From NCBI GenBank assembly GCA_017475705.1, contig JAFVFB010000012.1, forward strand, positions 1 to 60,524: DNA of 60,524 nt. Reading direction: 5' to 3'. Origin of the DNA: Alphaproteobacteria bacterium (GTDB taxonomy: Bacteria > Pseudomonadota > Alphaproteobacteria > RF32 > CAG-239). Shown here in pieces: positions 1 to 9,952 of this stretch. The stretch's first letter is position 1; every line of letters starts with the position of its first letter. Both the position numbers and the translations under genes were made by a program. The notes below the pieces were generated by a model. That model searched no databases and was not told the DNA's origin. It saw only the letters and a program-made list of their open reading frames with translations.

Positions 1-190
1 AGAGATAGTAAGCCGAACCCATACAAACGGACTAAACTTCTAATAATCTCCTCAATAATTCTCCATAATGATATTTTTTACACCTCAACTATACCATGTT
101 ATTTTCTTTTTTTCAAGAGTTTTTTCTATTTTCTGTCAAATAGACTCAACGCGTTAAACAAATTGACTAAAAACAACAACCAAATTCAAA

Positions 191-697
191 TTAATTATGC
201 CGCCGTAATAAAATATAAAGAGCACCAGCCCCTCCCAGCGCTTCAGAGGGGTTTTTATAGGCCAATATCAATGAACTAATCTCAGAATTTCTTAACCAAT
301 TTGGCACAGATTGCCGTAATACACCGCGCTCACTAAAAAGCTTATCATCAAAACCTTTACCGGTTACAACCAAAACACATCTCTTTTTTTCTTGATACGC
401 CCTGCGAATAAAATCACAAACTTTATCATAAGCATCTTTCTCGGTTGTGCCATGCAAATCAAGAACAGACTCAATCTTAAAATCCTCACGCTTAAATCGC
501 TTAGCCAAACTCCCATCCATATGAGTCAAATCATCTTTTTCCACATGAACGCCATCTTTAAGCAAATCAAACGTAACCGTTGTCACCTTATCTGAGCGAA
601 TTTGTACTTCTTTAGGCTGAATATCATCAACATGACGATTAGTTTTGAGTCGTCGCACACCTTTAACAGCTTCTTTCCAACTCTCATCATCGGCCAT
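191..697 (-). CDS. Smr-domain protein
   Basis: About 168-residue protein with a C-terminal Smr (MutS2 C-terminal-like) domain. The domain starts at the LDLHGTT motif (about residue 80) and continues through the VVTGKG motif, as in other small stand-alone Smr proteins, which are nucleic-acid binding or nicking enzymes. The N-terminal 75 residues are charged and of low similarity to anything I recognise. I chose the ATG at 697, preceded by AGAGGTGAG, over a GTG two codons upstream. The start overlaps the last codons of mltA, so the two genes are translationally coupled. The order tim44-mltA-smr is a common alphaproteobacterial arrangement. The cellular role is not established by sequence. Confidence 0.88.
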   Translation of the reverse strand: MADDESWKEAVKGVRRLKTNRHVDDIQPKEVQIRSDKVTTVTFDLLKDGVHVEKDDLTHMDGSLAKRFKREDFKIESVLDLHGTTEKDAYDKVCDFIRRAYQEKKRCVLVVTGKGFDDKLFSERGVLRQSVPNWLRNSEISSLILAYKNPSEALGGAGALYILLRRHN

Positions 698-1853
698 AAA
701 CACTCACCTCTGTTCCTTTCGGCAACAAAATATAATACCGACCAGAGGCATTCATACGGCCTGCTTGTTCTAATGCTTTCTCGCCATGTCCCCAAAAATA
801 ATCGCCTCTAATCCCTCCTTGGATAGCACTGCCAACATCTTCTGCCATTACGGCCCTATTAAGTGGCAAACCATCAGGCGCCGTTGTTTCCATCCACATC
901 ATTGAACCAAGCGGAATATAGGCCCTATCAACAGCCAGAGCCCTGCCAGCATATAATGGCAACCCCATCGCCCCTATCGGCCCATCTGCCTTAACAATCT
1001 GATGGAAAATAAACCGGTCATTCAAAAGCATATTCTTTTTAGCTGTATCACCATTATTTTTCAACCATGCACGGATTTTGGGCATAGACGCCTCGCTAGG
1101 TTTGATTAATTTTTTCTCCAATAAAACAGAACCTATCCCTCTAAACTTATGCCCATTATTTTCAGCATAGCCAACCCGAACTTCTTGACCATTAGGCAGT
1201 GTAGCCACCGCTGCACCCTGAATTTGCATAATATAGATATCAACCGGATCATCGCCCCACAAAATAACCGGAGCATCAAGCTGACCATTATCAATTTCTG
1301 TCCGCGTATAATACTTAACAAGCTTGCCATTCTTAACTCGACCAACCAGCCGTTGATTTGGTAAACTAGCATCAAAATCTTTCAAATTAACTTCTACCAG
1401 ATCTTTAGGTTTTCCATATATTGGATATTGATACACACCGCCTTTTTCATAACTTGCTCTAATATTAGCCTCATAATAAGACGTAAATTTACCCGCCGTC
1501 TGCCCGTTGACAACCACCGCATATGGCTCAAAATTGCTTTCAATATACCTTTTCAGCGCATTTTTATCCGTAATCATCACCATCTTTTGACAATGATTTT
1601 TATATGCTAAAAGAGAATATGAAAGTCTATCACTATTCAAACTTTGTCGAGGGTTTTTGACAATCACTGAGCAAACGCTTTTTAACGCTTTATCAAACAA
1701 ATAAAAATCATCGTCTTTCCACCCTTTAAGTTCAGAAAAATTGCTTTTTTTCAACTCAAACTTTTGCGTCGAAACGAAACTACTCCCTTGCTCACCACCA
1801 CGACAGGAGATAAGCAACATCACAAAACATAAAATAAGTCCACGCTTTAACAT
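687..1853 (-). CDS. mltA: Membrane-bound lytic murein transglycosylase A (MltA)
   Basis: 388-residue lipoprotein. It begins with a signal peptide ending in a lipobox-like LLISC (Cys about residue 17). The central MltA domain is followed by a C-terminal 3D domain. The 3D region carries the AEDVGSAIQG and GDYFWG motifs that hold the catalytic Asp of this family. It should cleave the beta-1,4 MurNAc-GlcNAc bond of peptidoglycan from the inner face of the outer membrane, giving 1,6-anhydro products. The gene overlaps tim44 upstream by 7 nt and smr downstream by 11 nt, so the three form one operon on the minus strand. Length is normal for the family. Confidence 0.93.
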   Translation of the reverse strand: MLKRGLILCFVMLLISCRGGEQGSSFVSTQKFELKKSNFSELKGWKDDDFYLFDKALKSVCSVIVKNPRQSLNSDRLSYSLLAYKNHCQKMVMITDKNALKRYIESNFEPYAVVVNGQTAGKFTSYYEANIRASYEKGGVYQYPIYGKPKDLVEVNLKDFDASLPNQRLVGRVKNGKLVKYYTRTEIDNGQLDAPVILWGDDPVDIYIMQIQGAAVATLPNGQEVRVGYAENNGHKFRGIGSVLLEKKLIKPSEASMPKIRAWLKNNGDTAKKNMLLNDRFIFHQIVKADGPIGAMGLPLYAGRALAVDRAYIPLGSMMWMETTAPDGLPLNRAVMAEDVGSAIQGGIRGDYFWGHGEKALEQAGRMNASGRYYILLPKGTEVSVYGR

Positions 1854-2491
1854 TTTTTAGTCGAACACAATAACCAATTATTTACCCGAGGATTTAAGCT
1901 TTTCTCAAAAGTCCAAACATCAGAAATCTTTTGTACATAGTTTTCATCCCCTTCTATAACTTCACCATCAGCATTCTTAAGCAGATTAACTTGCTCGCTA
2001 ACAAATTTAACCACCAAATTAACCCTGTCAGCATCAACAAACTTCACCGACTCAACCTCTGTTTCCAAAAAACCAATTAAGTCCGTTTCTGTTGTTATAC
2101 CTTTTTCTTTTCTATTCTTCATTACTGACTCAAACTTTTTAAGCAATTCTTTATTAACAAGAGTCGCTAGAGTAGCCGAGTCCCCTTTGCTGAAAGACAT
2201 CAAAATCATCTCAAACGCCTTTTGAGCACCTTTTATGAAGAGATTTTTATTAAAATTAGGGATTCGCGCCAGCTCACGCTCAAGTGGAGACAGCTTATCC
2301 AAATCAATTGATTCGCTACTAACAACATTATCTGTATTATGTTTAATCTCTTTATAGATCTTCTCAAGCTGATCTTTAGGAATCATAATAACACGCGTGC
2401 TTTCAGTCCCTGTACCCAAAACACTCTTCAATTTGCTAAAAATAACTATAACTAAAACAACTAAAAATACTATATCTAAATATTCTGACAT
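1847..2491 (-). CDS. Tim44-domain inner membrane protein
   Basis: 214-residue protein with one N-terminal membrane segment (about residues 7-20) and a C-terminal Tim44/TimA-like domain. The domain spans about residues 75-214, from the NKNLFIKGAQKAFEMIL segment to the WTFEKS segment. Bacterial members sit in the inner membrane of Alphaproteobacteria and are related to the mitochondrial import motor subunit Tim44; their bacterial role is poorly defined. It is divergent from secB across a 118-bp spacer, an arrangement seen in many alphaproteobacteria. It is first in the tim44-mltA-smr operon. The C-terminal end (LLCSTKKC) carries two cysteines. Confidence 0.85.
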   Translation of the reverse strand: MSEYLDIVFLVVLVIVIFSKLKSVLGTGTESTRVIMIPKDQLEKIYKEIKHNTDNVVSSESIDLDKLSPLERELARIPNFNKNLFIKGAQKAFEMILMSFSKGDSATLATLVNKELLKKFESVMKNRKEKGITTETDLIGFLETEVESVKFVDADRVNLVVKFVSEQVNLLKNADGEVIEGDENYVQKISDVWTFEKSLNPRVNNWLLCSTKKC

Positions 2492-2547
2492 TTTTCACCT
2501 CTGTTTTTTATATATAGCTCAAATATCTTTATTATCAACTATTATAT

Positions 2548-2575
2548 TTGACGTATAAAAATAAAACTCTATACT
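2548..2575 (+). promoter_or_regulatory. Probable sigma-70 promoter of secB
   Basis: TTGACG at 2548-2553 and TATACT at 2570-2575 are separated by 16 bp. The predicted start lies about 30 nt before the secB ATG at 2610, which has an AAAGGAT ribosome-binding site. Confidence 0.55.
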
Positions 2576-2609
2576 ACAACAAAAATATTTTAATTGAAAG
2601 GATATAAAC

Positions 2610-3065
2610 ATGCCAGAAAACAAAGAACAAAACGAAGTAACAATTAATATGCAATATATCAAAGACATGTCTCTTGAAGTGCCACATGCCCCTCAAATCT
2701 TTGCAAAACTAACCACCCCTCCTCAAATTGGAGTAGATTTGAATATTGATACTGCTGCATTAAATAATAATCAATATGAAGTAACCCTTAACTTACGTAT
2801 AAACGCTGAAGCTCAAAAAGAACCTCTATTCATTTATGAACTATCTTATGCCGCAGCCTGCACTATAAAAGTCCCAGAAGAACAACTAGAACCTCTTCTT
2901 TTCATCGAGATTCCACGCATAATATTCCCATTTGCTCGTCAAATTATCTCTACCAATCTAGCAGAAGCCGGGCTTCCACCGCTCATGCTGACACCAGTGG
3001 ACTTTGCAGCTGTATATAAAAACAAAAAAGAACAACAAAAACAAAAATCAACCACGGCCAATTAA
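2610..3065 (+). CDS. secB: Protein-export chaperone SecB
   Basis: 151-residue SecB, the tetrameric chaperone that keeps precursors unfolded and hands them to SecA. The family signature is visible: the MQYIKDMSLEVPHAP segment near residue 13, the YAAACTIK region, and IFPFARQIISTNLAEAGLPPLMLTPVDF near the C-terminus. The acidic and flexible ends are of usual length. The gene is followed directly by trmL: its TAA touches the ATG of trmL with no gap. It stands divergent from tim44. SecA, its partner, is encoded about 2 kb downstream. Confidence 0.96.
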   Translation: MPENKEQNEVTINMQYIKDMSLEVPHAPQIFAKLTTPPQIGVDLNIDTAALNNNQYEVTLNLRINAEAQKEPLFIYELSYAAACTIKVPEEQLEPLLFIEIPRIIFPFARQIISTNLAEAGLPPLMLTPVDFAAVYKNKKEQQKQKSTTAN

Positions 3066-3539
3066 ATGAGACTAGCTCTTTTTCAACCAGACATTCCACA
3101 AAACACCGGGACTTTACTAAGATTAGGTGCTTGTCTGGATTTACCTTTAGACATTATTGAACCATGCGGTTTCATTTTCAATGAAAAAGCCATGAAACGT
3201 GCCGGTATGGATTACCTAAACATTGCAACTTACCGGCGCCATAACTCTTGGAATGATTTTTTAGACTATCGCAACCAACATCCCGATGAATATGGACGAA
3301 TAGTTCTTCTAACAACACATGCCTCTACCCCCTATACAAACTTCGCCTTTAAACCAAACGACATTATATTAATGGGGAGAGAAAGTGCAGGTGTCCCAGA
3401 AGCTGTACACAAATTGGCCGATTCTCGATTATTAATACCGATGAACAAAAATGCCCGATCCATTAATGTTGCTGTTTCTGCTGTCATGGTTATAGGGGAA
3501 GCGCTAAGACAAACAGATATGTTTCCTAAATCTTTTTAA
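3066..3539 (+). CDS. trmL: tRNA (cytidine(34)-2'-O)-methyltransferase TrmL
   Basis: 157-residue SPOUT methyltransferase of the TrmL group, which 2'-O-methylates the wobble nucleotide of tRNA-Leu isoacceptors using S-adenosylmethionine. The start LFQPDIPQNTGTLLR and the C-terminal knot motifs (LMGRESAGVPE, LIPMNKNARSINVAVSAVMV) are diagnostic. Length matches the minimal SPOUT enzymes. Its start codon abuts the stop codon of secB, so it is probably co-transcribed and translationally coupled. An A/T-rich gap of 130 bp follows before carD. Confidence 0.95.
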   Translation: MRLALFQPDIPQNTGTLLRLGACLDLPLDIIEPCGFIFNEKAMKRAGMDYLNIATYRRHNSWNDFLDYRNQHPDEYGRIVLLTTHASTPYTNFAFKPNDIILMGRESAGVPEAVHKLADSRLLIPMNKNARSINVAVSAVMVIGEALRQTDMFPKSF

Positions 3540-3669
3540 TTATCGGTTTTTACAGAAAAATTAAAAAAAATTTAAATTTTTTACATTTTTAGTATAGATT
3601 TGTTCTAAAAAATATGATATAGTTAGCTCGTTTTCTAAATAACATTATACACAAAGGAGGTAATTTCGT

Positions 3670-4179
3670 ATGAAAAAAAACTCTATTACCGCCTTCAACT
3701 CTGGTGAGTACGTCGTATATCCGACTCATGGGGTTGGCAAGGTAACAAATATCGCCAAGCAAACAATCGCTGGCAGCGAATTGGAACTTTTAGTGGTGAA
3801 TTTTGATAAGGATAAAATGACTCTACGTGTTCCAGTTGCTAAGCTAGATAAAGTTGGTATTCGTAAAATATCTGACGAAACAACAATGAAAGAAGCTCTT
3901 TCTATATTAAAAGGAAAGCCGCGTGTTAAAAAGGTCATGTGGTCTAGACGCGCCCAAGAATACGAAAACAAAATCAATTCTGGAAATCCTATTGCTGTTG
4001 CTGAGGTTATTCGTGATTTACATCGCAGTGAAAACCTTGCTGAGCAATCTTATAGCGAAAGACAAATTTACGAGCATGCGCTAGAACGCCTGGCCAGTGA
4101 AGTTGCTGTTTTTGATAATAGCTCTGTAGAAGACGCAAATAAAAAATTGCTTGATATTGTGTCTTCGCGTAACCTCTAG
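3670..4179 (+). CDS. CarD/CdnL-type RNA polymerase-binding regulator
   Basis: 169-residue CarD-family protein. The N-terminal RNA-polymerase-interaction (Tudor-like) domain begins at FNSGEYVVYPTHGVGKVTNIAKQTI. A C-terminal helical domain follows and includes the conserved Trp of VMWSRRAQEYENKI that contacts the upstream edge of the transcription bubble. Such proteins stabilise open complexes, notably at rRNA and growth-related promoters. The gene has an unusually strong ribosome-binding site (AAAGGAGGT at 3654-3662), which suggests high expression. It is monocistronic and closed by a perfect terminator at 4186-4223. Confidence 0.93.
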   Translation: MKKNSITAFNSGEYVVYPTHGVGKVTNIAKQTIAGSELELLVVNFDKDKMTLRVPVAKLDKVGIRKISDETTMKEALSILKGKPRVKKVMWSRRAQEYENKINSGNPIAVAEVIRDLHRSENLAEQSYSERQIYEHALERLASEVAVFDNSSVEDANKKLLDIVSSRNL

Positions 4180-4185
4180 TACCTA

Positions 4186-4223
4186 AAATAAAAAAGAGAG
4201 CCATCAAGCTCTCTTTTTTATTT
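4186..4223. terminator. Bidirectional intrinsic terminator between carD and the foldase gene
   Basis: A perfect 16-bp stem (arms 4186-4201 and 4208-4223) with a 6-nt loop and A/T tracts on both outer sides. It can terminate carD (plus) and the convergent foldase gene (minus). Confidence 0.9.
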
Positions 4224-4239
4224 TATATATCACAATTTC

Positions 4240-5088
4240 CTATTTAGTTTCAGGAATTAGTTTTCCATCTAAACCAAATCTCTCTATTTTAGCACTATTA
4301 CGCAAATCTTCAAAAATTTCACCAATAGCTTGCTGAGAAACCATATTTTTCAATTGAGGCTCAATTTCTTTCAATTCCAATGGTTTAGAAGCTCGCGCAT
4401 CTTCAACCAATATAACATGATAGCCAAATTCCGTTTTAACAGGGGTCTTTGTATACTCACCTTTTTTCATATTAAAAGCAACCTCAGAAAACTCCGGAAC
4501 CATCATATCCTTTGTAAAATATCCCAAATCAACCGCTTGATCTTTAGAATATTCTTGAGCCAATCTATCAAACTTTTCGCCTTTGTTCAACTTGTTAATA
4601 ACTTCTTCTGCTTTATCTTCTGTTTCGACCAGAATATGCTTGGCACTGATTTCTTTTTGGCTTTCAAATTTAGAAGTATAATCATTATAAAGTTTTTTTA
4701 CAGCCTCATCGGTAACCTTTTCATCCACCTTCTTTTCCAAGTAAAGTTTGCGAGCCAAATCTTCTCTAGCAGTAACAAGCTGTCTTTGATATTCAGGTGT
4801 TTCTTCGATTCGAGCGGCTTGGGCGGCCTGATAAACAAGCTTACTATTAACAAAAACATCTAGTGTTTTCGCATAAAATTCCTCAAAAGGAACTCTATCT
4901 TTAATCTGTGGATGGTCAGCATAGCTTTGTTTCAAATCATTAACTGTAATCACTTCTCCATTAACCTTTGCGGCAATACCCTTATCGCTAGCGTTTGCAT
5001 TATACACCTTAAAAGACACATAAGAAGCAACGGCGACAACAATAACTGCTACAGCTGTAACAGTAAATCCCACGATTCTTTTTTTCAT
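4240..5088 (-). CDS. Membrane-anchored or periplasmic peptidyl-prolyl isomerase (SurA/PpiC-type)
   Basis: 282-residue foldase. The N-terminus MKKRIVGFTVTAVAVIVVAVASYVSF is a signal peptide or membrane anchor. It is followed by a SurA-N-like helical region and a parvulin (rotamase) domain at about residues 145-245. Within the domain SAKHILVETEDKA, FDRLAQEYSKD, LGYFTKDMMVPEFSEVAF and TEFGYHVILVEDARA are the usual parvulin blocks. The start at 5088 follows TTGGAGGT. It probably assists folding of exported or outer-membrane proteins, consistent with secA divergent upstream and a porin elsewhere in the window. Exact orthology (PrsA, SurA or PpiC) cannot be settled here. Confidence 0.88.
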   Translation of the reverse strand: MKKRIVGFTVTAVAVIVVAVASYVSFKVYNANASDKGIAAKVNGEVITVNDLKQSYADHPQIKDRVPFEEFYAKTLDVFVNSKLVYQAAQAARIEETPEYQRQLVTAREDLARKLYLEKKVDEKVTDEAVKKLYNDYTSKFESQKEISAKHILVETEDKAEEVINKLNKGEKFDRLAQEYSKDQAVDLGYFTKDMMVPEFSEVAFNMKKGEYTKTPVKTEFGYHVILVEDARASKPLELKEIEPQLKNMVSQQAIGEIFEDLRNSAKIERFGLDGKLIPETK

Positions 5089-5186
5089 AAATACCTCCAA
5101 AATTAAAAGTTTTATAACACTCTAATATCCATATATACTTATTTATAAAATATTCCAAGTATTTTTTATTGACTGTATAACTTCTG

Positions 5187-5215
5187 TTGATAGTATTGAC
5201 TTTATGATATATAAA
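5187..5215 (+). promoter_or_regulatory. Probable sigma-70 promoter of secA
   Basis: TTGATA at 5187-5192 and TATAAA at 5210-5215 with an ideal 17-bp spacer. The inferred transcript start is about 35 nt before the secA ATG. Confidence 0.6.
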
Positions 5216-5257
5216 CACTAAATGTAGCTAAAAGTCATAGATAACTAAGGTAAAAAA

Positions 5258-7945
5258 ATGTTTTCAGATATAGTACGTAAAATTTTCGGCTCTGCTAATG
5301 ATCGTTTCATCAAAAAGCAATACAAAATTGTTGAACAAATCAACGCATTAGAAAGTTATTTCAGTAATCTTTCTGATGAAGAATTAAAAAATAAGACTAT
5401 CGAATTTCGCTCTCGCTTAAAAGATGGCGAAACATTAGACGATATTCTACCAGAAGCATTTGCCGCCGTCAGAGAAGCGGCGAAGCGTACGCTTGGACAA
5501 CGTCATTATGATGTACAATTAATTGGCGGTATTGTTTTGCACAAAGGCATGATTTCTGAAATGAAAACTGGTGAAGGTAAAACACTAGTTGCCACCTTAG
5601 CTGCCTATCTTAATGCATTAGAGCAAAAAGGCGTACATATTGTCACAGTAAACGATTATCTTGCCAAACGCGATGCCGAATGGATGGGACAGGTATATCG
5701 TTTTCTTGGCTTAACAGTGGATTACATTATCCATGAAAAAACAGATGAAGAACGTCGTAATGCCTATCAAGCAGATATAACATATGGCACAAATAACGAG
5801 TTAGGCTTTGACTACTTACGTGATAATATGAAGTTTTCACTTGATGAACGGGTCCAAAGAGACTTTAATTATGCAATTGTAGACGAGGTAGACTCAATCT
5901 TAATTGATGAAGCGCGAACACCATTAATTATATCCGGTGCAGCCGAAGATTCATCTGAAAAATACATTCTTGTAAATAATATTATTAAAGATATAACCCC
6001 AGCAGATTATGAAAAAGACGAAAAAGCTAAAAATGTTACTCTCACTGAAGCAGGAATGGAACATGTCGAAAAACTACTGAGGAAAGCCGGTTTAATCACC
6101 GATGGTGGACTATACGACATCAAAAACGTACAACTTGTAAACCATGTCAATCAAGCTCTACGTGCAAATACCATGTTTATAAAAGATGTTGATTATCTAG
6201 TCCGCAATGGCAGCGTCATGATTATTGATGAATTTACCGGCCGCGTTATGGAAGGCAGACGATACAGTGATGGCCTACATCAAGCCCTGGAAGCTAAAGA
6301 AGGTGTCAAAATCCAATCAGAAAATCAAACTCTCGCTTCTATTACCTTCCAAAACTACTTTAGACTCTATCCCAAATTAGCAGGTATGACCGGTACAGCC
6401 ATGACGGAAGAAGCTGAATTTAGCGACATATACAATCTTTCATGCGTTGAAATACCGACAAACAAACCAGTAAAACGCATTGATGAGCACGATTGCATTT
6501 ATCGTACAGAAAAAGAAAAATACAAAGCTATAATTGATACAATCAAGGAGTGTCACGCCAAAGGACAACCTGTTTTGGTAGGAACAACCTCTGTTGAAAA
6601 ATCAGAGATTGTTGCAACACTATTAAAAACTCAAACCGACATAAAATTCGAGGTTCTAAACGCCAAACAGGATGAAAGAGAAGCAGATATCGTCGCTGAA
6701 GCTGGACGCTACGGAGCCGTCACTATTGCAACAAACATGGCTGGTCGTGGTACAGACATCCAACTGGGCGGTAACCCGGATGCAACCTTAAAACACCGCC
6801 TAAACGGAAACGAACGACCTGAAGAAATTGAAAAACTAAAAAAAGAAATATCTGAAGAAATCTCCGAAAACAAAGCAAAAGTACTACAAGCAGGAGGACT
6901 TTACATTTTAGGAACAGAACGTCATGAAAGCCGCCGCATTGACAACCAACTACGTGGACGCTCTGGGCGCCAAGGAGACCCAGGACAATCCAAATTCTTT
7001 TTATCTCTAGAAGACGACTTAATGCGTATCTTTGGTTCCGAAAGAATGTCAGAAGTACTTAAGCGCTTAGGTTTACCAGAAGGAGAAGCTCTAGTACATC
7101 CATTCATTAGCAAAGCTTTAGAAAAAGCTCAACAAAAAGTTGAAGAACGCAATTTTGATATAAGAAAAAGCCTGTTAAAATATGACGATGTTATGAATGA
7201 ACAACGCAAGGTCATTTATGAACAACGCAAAGAGATAATGTCTTCTAATGATTTATCCGAAACAATCATTGAAATGAGACACAATTATTTATCAGCACTT
7301 GCAAGAAATAGTATTTCCATCAGCTTACCACCGGAAGAATGGAATATTGCTCAGCTAAAACAAGATATTTTTAATTCAACAGGAATAACTCTTCCTATTG
7401 AAGACTGGGCCAAGCAACCGAATATCGATAGCGAGGATATTATTGAACAAATCAATAAAAACATTGACACTCGGATAGCAGAAAAGAACCAAAACATTAC
7501 CCCAGAACTAGTCCATTTAGTTGAAAAAAGCTTCTTACTACAAACGTTAGACCAATTATGGAAAGAACATATTGCCACCTTGGATTTAATGCGCCACACA
7601 ATTGGTTTACGTGCCTATGGGCAAAAAGATCCCTTAAACGAATATAAAAGAGAAGCCTTTAACATGTTCTCAGATATGTTAGAACTCTTAAAAGAAAAAG
7701 TAACCATGTTAATCTGCTTTTCTCAAATAAAACAAAGTAGTGAGCAAGATCTTAAAGAACAAGAAAACCCGCAAAAAAACCAAAAGATGACTGCTTTTCA
7801 TGAAGGCGTAAATTCTCAAGATACAAGCATAACAAAAATAGAAAATCAAACCACCCCTTCAGAATGGAAAAATATTTCTCGCAATAGTCCCTGTCCTTGT
7901 GGCAGTGGCAAAAAATTTAAGCATTGCCACGGAAAGGTGGCTTAA
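5258..7945 (+). CDS. secA: Preprotein translocase ATPase SecA
   Basis: 895-residue SecA, the motor that drives precursor proteins through SecYEG. Visible features are the Walker A motif MKTGEGKT near residue 105, the DEAD-like Walker [21 protein letters not shown] near 210, the nucleotide-binding motifs [12 protein letters not shown] near 500 and [13 protein letters not shown] near 570, and a C-terminal zinc motif [13 protein letters not shown] that binds SecB and phospholipid. Length is standard. It has its own promoter and is followed 6 bp later by sufC, with no terminator, so some read-through into sufCD is likely. Confidence 0.98.
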   Translation: MFSDIVRKIFGSANDRFIKKQYKIVEQINALESYFSNLSDEELKNKTIEFRSRLKDGETLDDILPEAFAAVREAAKRTLGQRHYDVQLIGGIVLHKGMISEMKTGEGKTLVATLAAYLNALEQKGVHIVTVNDYLAKRDAEWMGQVYRFLGLTVDYIIHEKTDEERRNAYQADITYGTNNELGFDYLRDNMKFSLDERVQRDFNYAIVDEVDSILIDEARTPLIISGAAEDSSEKYILVNNIIKDITPADYEKDEKAKNVTLTEAGMEHVEKLLRKAGLITDGGLYDIKNVQLVNHVNQALRANTMFIKDVDYLVRNGSVMIIDEFTGRVMEGRRYSDGLHQALEAKEGVKIQSENQTLASITFQNYFRLYPKLAGMTGTAMTEEAEFSDIYNLSCVEIPTNKPVKRIDEHDCIYRTEKEKYKAIIDTIKECHAKGQPVLVGTTSVEKSEIVATLLKTQTDIKFEVLNAKQDEREADIVAEAGRYGAVTIATNMAGRGTDIQLGGNPDATLKHRLNGNERPEEIEKLKKEISEEISENKAKVLQAGGLYILGTERHESRRIDNQLRGRSGRQGDPGQSKFFLSLEDDLMRIFGSERMSEVLKRLGLPEGEALVHPFISKALEKAQQKVEERNFDIRKSLLKYDDVMNEQRKVIYEQRKEIMSSNDLSETIIEMRHNYLSALARNSISISLPPEEWNIAQLKQDIFNSTGITLPIEDWAKQPNIDSEDIIEQINKNIDTRIAEKNQNITPELVHLVEKSFLLQTLDQLWKEHIATLDLMRHTIGLRAYGQKDPLNEYKREAFNMFSDMLELLKEKVTMLICFSQIKQSSEQDLKEQENPQKNQKMTAFHEGVNSQDTSITKIENQTTPSEWKNISRNSPCPCGSGKKFKHCHGKVA

Positions 7946-7951
7946 AGAAAA

Positions 7952-8716
7952 ATGTCAGAAACACTACTTAAAATAGAAAACCTCTATGCAGGCGTTGGCA
8001 ATAAAGAAATACTAAAAGGTCTTAATCTGACCATAAACAAAGGCGAAGTTCATGCTCTAATGGGGCTAAATGGAGCAGGAAAATCTTCTCTTTCATTCGT
8101 TTTAAGCGGAAAACAAGGTTATGAAGTGACATCCGGATCTATAACATTCAAAGGTAAAGACCTCCTTTCCTTATCAACAGAAGAAAGAGCTCAAGCAGGC
8201 CTATTTCTCTCCATGCAAACGCCAACAGAAATTCCAGGTGTTGTCTTTTCGAATTTCTTAAAACAATCACTTAACTCTATCAGAAAAGCAAAAGGAGAAA
8301 ACGAACTAGATACCATTAATTTCATCAAAGCCCTTCGGTTAGAAGCTAACAAACTTGGCATTTCCACAGACATGCTAAAAAGATTCGTAAATGTAGGTTT
8401 TTCCGGAGGAGAAAAAAAACGTTTTGAAACATTACAAATCGCTTTATTAAAACCGGATTTTTGCATTTTAGATGAGATCGATTCTGGTTTAGACATAGAT
8501 GCACTAAAAACAGTAGCAGAAAGCATCAATACGCTCAAAAACCCAAACAATGCCTTTTTGATAATCACGCACTATCAACGTCTGCTTTCGTACATTATCC
8601 CAGATGTTGTGCATATTTTCGCGGATGGACGTATCATAAAAACAGGAGATAAATCTCTCGCTTTGGAATTAGAAAAAAAAGGTTACACAGAATTTCTTAA
8701 TCATAAGGAACCATAA
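7952..8716 (+). CDS. sufC: Fe-S cluster assembly ATPase SufC
   Basis: 254-residue ABC-type ATPase of the SufBC2D iron-sulfur scaffold. Walker A is GLNGAGKSS (about residue 38), the signature is the SufC-specific GFSGGEKKRFETLQ (about 150), and Walker B is CILDEIDSGLDIDAL with the H-loop in ITHYQRLL. SufC powers cluster formation on SufB/SufD. It sits between secA and sufD, 3 bp from the latter. SufB, SufS and SufE are not encoded in this window, so the rest of the system must lie elsewhere. Confidence 0.96.
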   Translation: MSETLLKIENLYAGVGNKEILKGLNLTINKGEVHALMGLNGAGKSSLSFVLSGKQGYEVTSGSITFKGKDLLSLSTEERAQAGLFLSMQTPTEIPGVVFSNFLKQSLNSIRKAKGENELDTINFIKALRLEANKLGISTDMLKRFVNVGFSGGEKKRFETLQIALLKPDFCILDEIDSGLDIDALKTVAESINTLKNPNNAFLIITHYQRLLSYIIPDVVHIFADGRIIKTGDKSLALELEKKGYTEFLNHKEP

Positions 8717-8719
8717 AAT

Positions 8720-9952
8720 ATGCTCTCGCCGCTAGTCAAAGATATAGAGTTGTTCCTAAACGACAAACCAAGCATATATGCCTTACGAAAAAAAGCTAAA
8801 GATGCACTACTTAAAAGTGGTTTTCCTTCTTCAAAAACCGAGGAATGGAAGTATACAAATGTTCAACAAATTATCCAGACAAACTATCAAATAGATACAA
8901 CAAACCAAATTTGTTCCCATCACTGTTGTGACCATCTTCCAACTCAAGATTTTATAGAAATTCACTTTTGCAACGGTAAAATTCATCTCGAAGAAATTAA
9001 AACCCCTCCCGGATTAAACATCATTCCACTCCCCATAGTCCTATATGAAAACGAGTATAAGAATTATATCTTCAATTCTTTTGATTTAGAAAAACACCCT
9101 TTTGCCGCATTAAATGGCATATATCTAGAACAAGGTCTTTGTATTCATGCAGAAAAAGATTTTCACTCAAGTACACCTATTCTCATAAAATACAAATTTG
9201 ATAACTGTGACAATCAACAATTAAATATTCATAATTTATTTATTTTAGAAAAAAATGCACAGCTGAATATTATCGAGGATTTCTCCACAACAAACACTTC
9301 AAATTTTACCAATACAGTTAATGAAATATATTTAAAAGCATCTGCACACCTAGAACACTATAAGAAACTTTCTGAAAGCCCAAACGGCATACATATTGCA
9401 CTTAATGGTGTAAAAGTACATGAAAAAGCTTTTTACAAGCAGTTTTATTTCTCTGAAGGCACCCAAATAAGTCGTCAGGAAACCATTGTAAATTTAGAGC
9501 AAAAAGAAGCACAGGCTGAAATATACTCTGCCTACAAAGCAACAAGACAAACATTAACAGACATAACAACTAACATAAACCATATTATAGAACAGACTTA
9601 TTCTAGCCAATATGCAAAGGCTGTATTAGAAGACGATTCATCTGCAACTTTTCAAGGAAAAATTTACATTGCGCCAAACGCTGTTAAAAGTTCTGGTACA
9701 CAGTTGCACAAAGCCCTTTATTTAGGAAAAACCGCCACACTTAATTGCAAACCCGAACTAGAAATATACGCAGATGATGTCAAATGTTCACATGGTGCTA
9801 GCAGTGGAGAGCTTGATAAAGAACAAATCTTTTATTTGCAATCCCGAGGTATTGATAAAAAAGAAGCCCTAAAAATCTTAACCACAGCGCATTTAGAAGA
9901 GCTTTTCTCCTTTATCTCCAATCCAAAAATTAAAAATTTATTTTCTAAATAG
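8720..9952 (+). CDS. sufD: Fe-S cluster assembly scaffold protein SufD
   Basis: 410-residue SufD. The N-terminal helical region carries TEEWKYTNV (about residue 35). The right-handed beta-helix core follows, and the C-terminal block holds the conserved DDVKCSHGASSG and IFYLQSRGI motifs that form the interface with SufB. It acts in SufBC2D scaffold assembly. The RBS AAGGAA lies at the end of sufC, so the pair is co-translated. Its 3' end overlaps the convergent membrane-protein gene by 15 bp, leaving no room for a separate terminator. Confidence 0.93.
   Translation: MLSPLVKDIELFLNDKPSIYALRKKAKDALLKSGFPSSKTEEWKYTNVQQIIQTNYQIDTTNQICSHHCCDHLPTQDFIEIHFCNGKIHLEEIKTPPGLNIIPLPIVLYENEYKNYIFNSFDLEKHPFAALNGIYLEQGLCIHAEKDFHSSTPILIKYKFDNCDNQQLNIHNLFILEKNAQLNIIEDFSTTNTSNFTNTVNEIYLKASAHLEHYKKLSESPNGIHIALNGVKVHEKAFYKQFYFSEGTQISRQETIVNLEQKEAQAEIYSAYKATRQTLTDITTNINHIIEQTYSSQYAKAVLEDDSSATFQGKIYIAPNAVKSSGTQLHKALYLGKTATLNCKPELEIYADDVKCSHGASSGELDKEQIFYLQSRGIDKKEALKILTTAHLEELFSFISNPKIKNLFSK

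Noticed and set aside
1..190. A gene or RNA at the window start
   Set aside because: Only AT-rich non-coding sequence downstream of smr is seen, with no frame, stem or motif I can support.
4330..4863. 177-codon plus-strand frame opposite the foldase gene
   Set aside because: It is antisense to a well-supported parvulin gene and its translation has Phe/Asn-rich shadow composition.
5009..5218. Open frame rich in Cys and Tyr upstream of the foldase
   Set aside because: It is out of frame with, and mostly overlaps, the foldase signal peptide. It lacks a ribosome-binding site.
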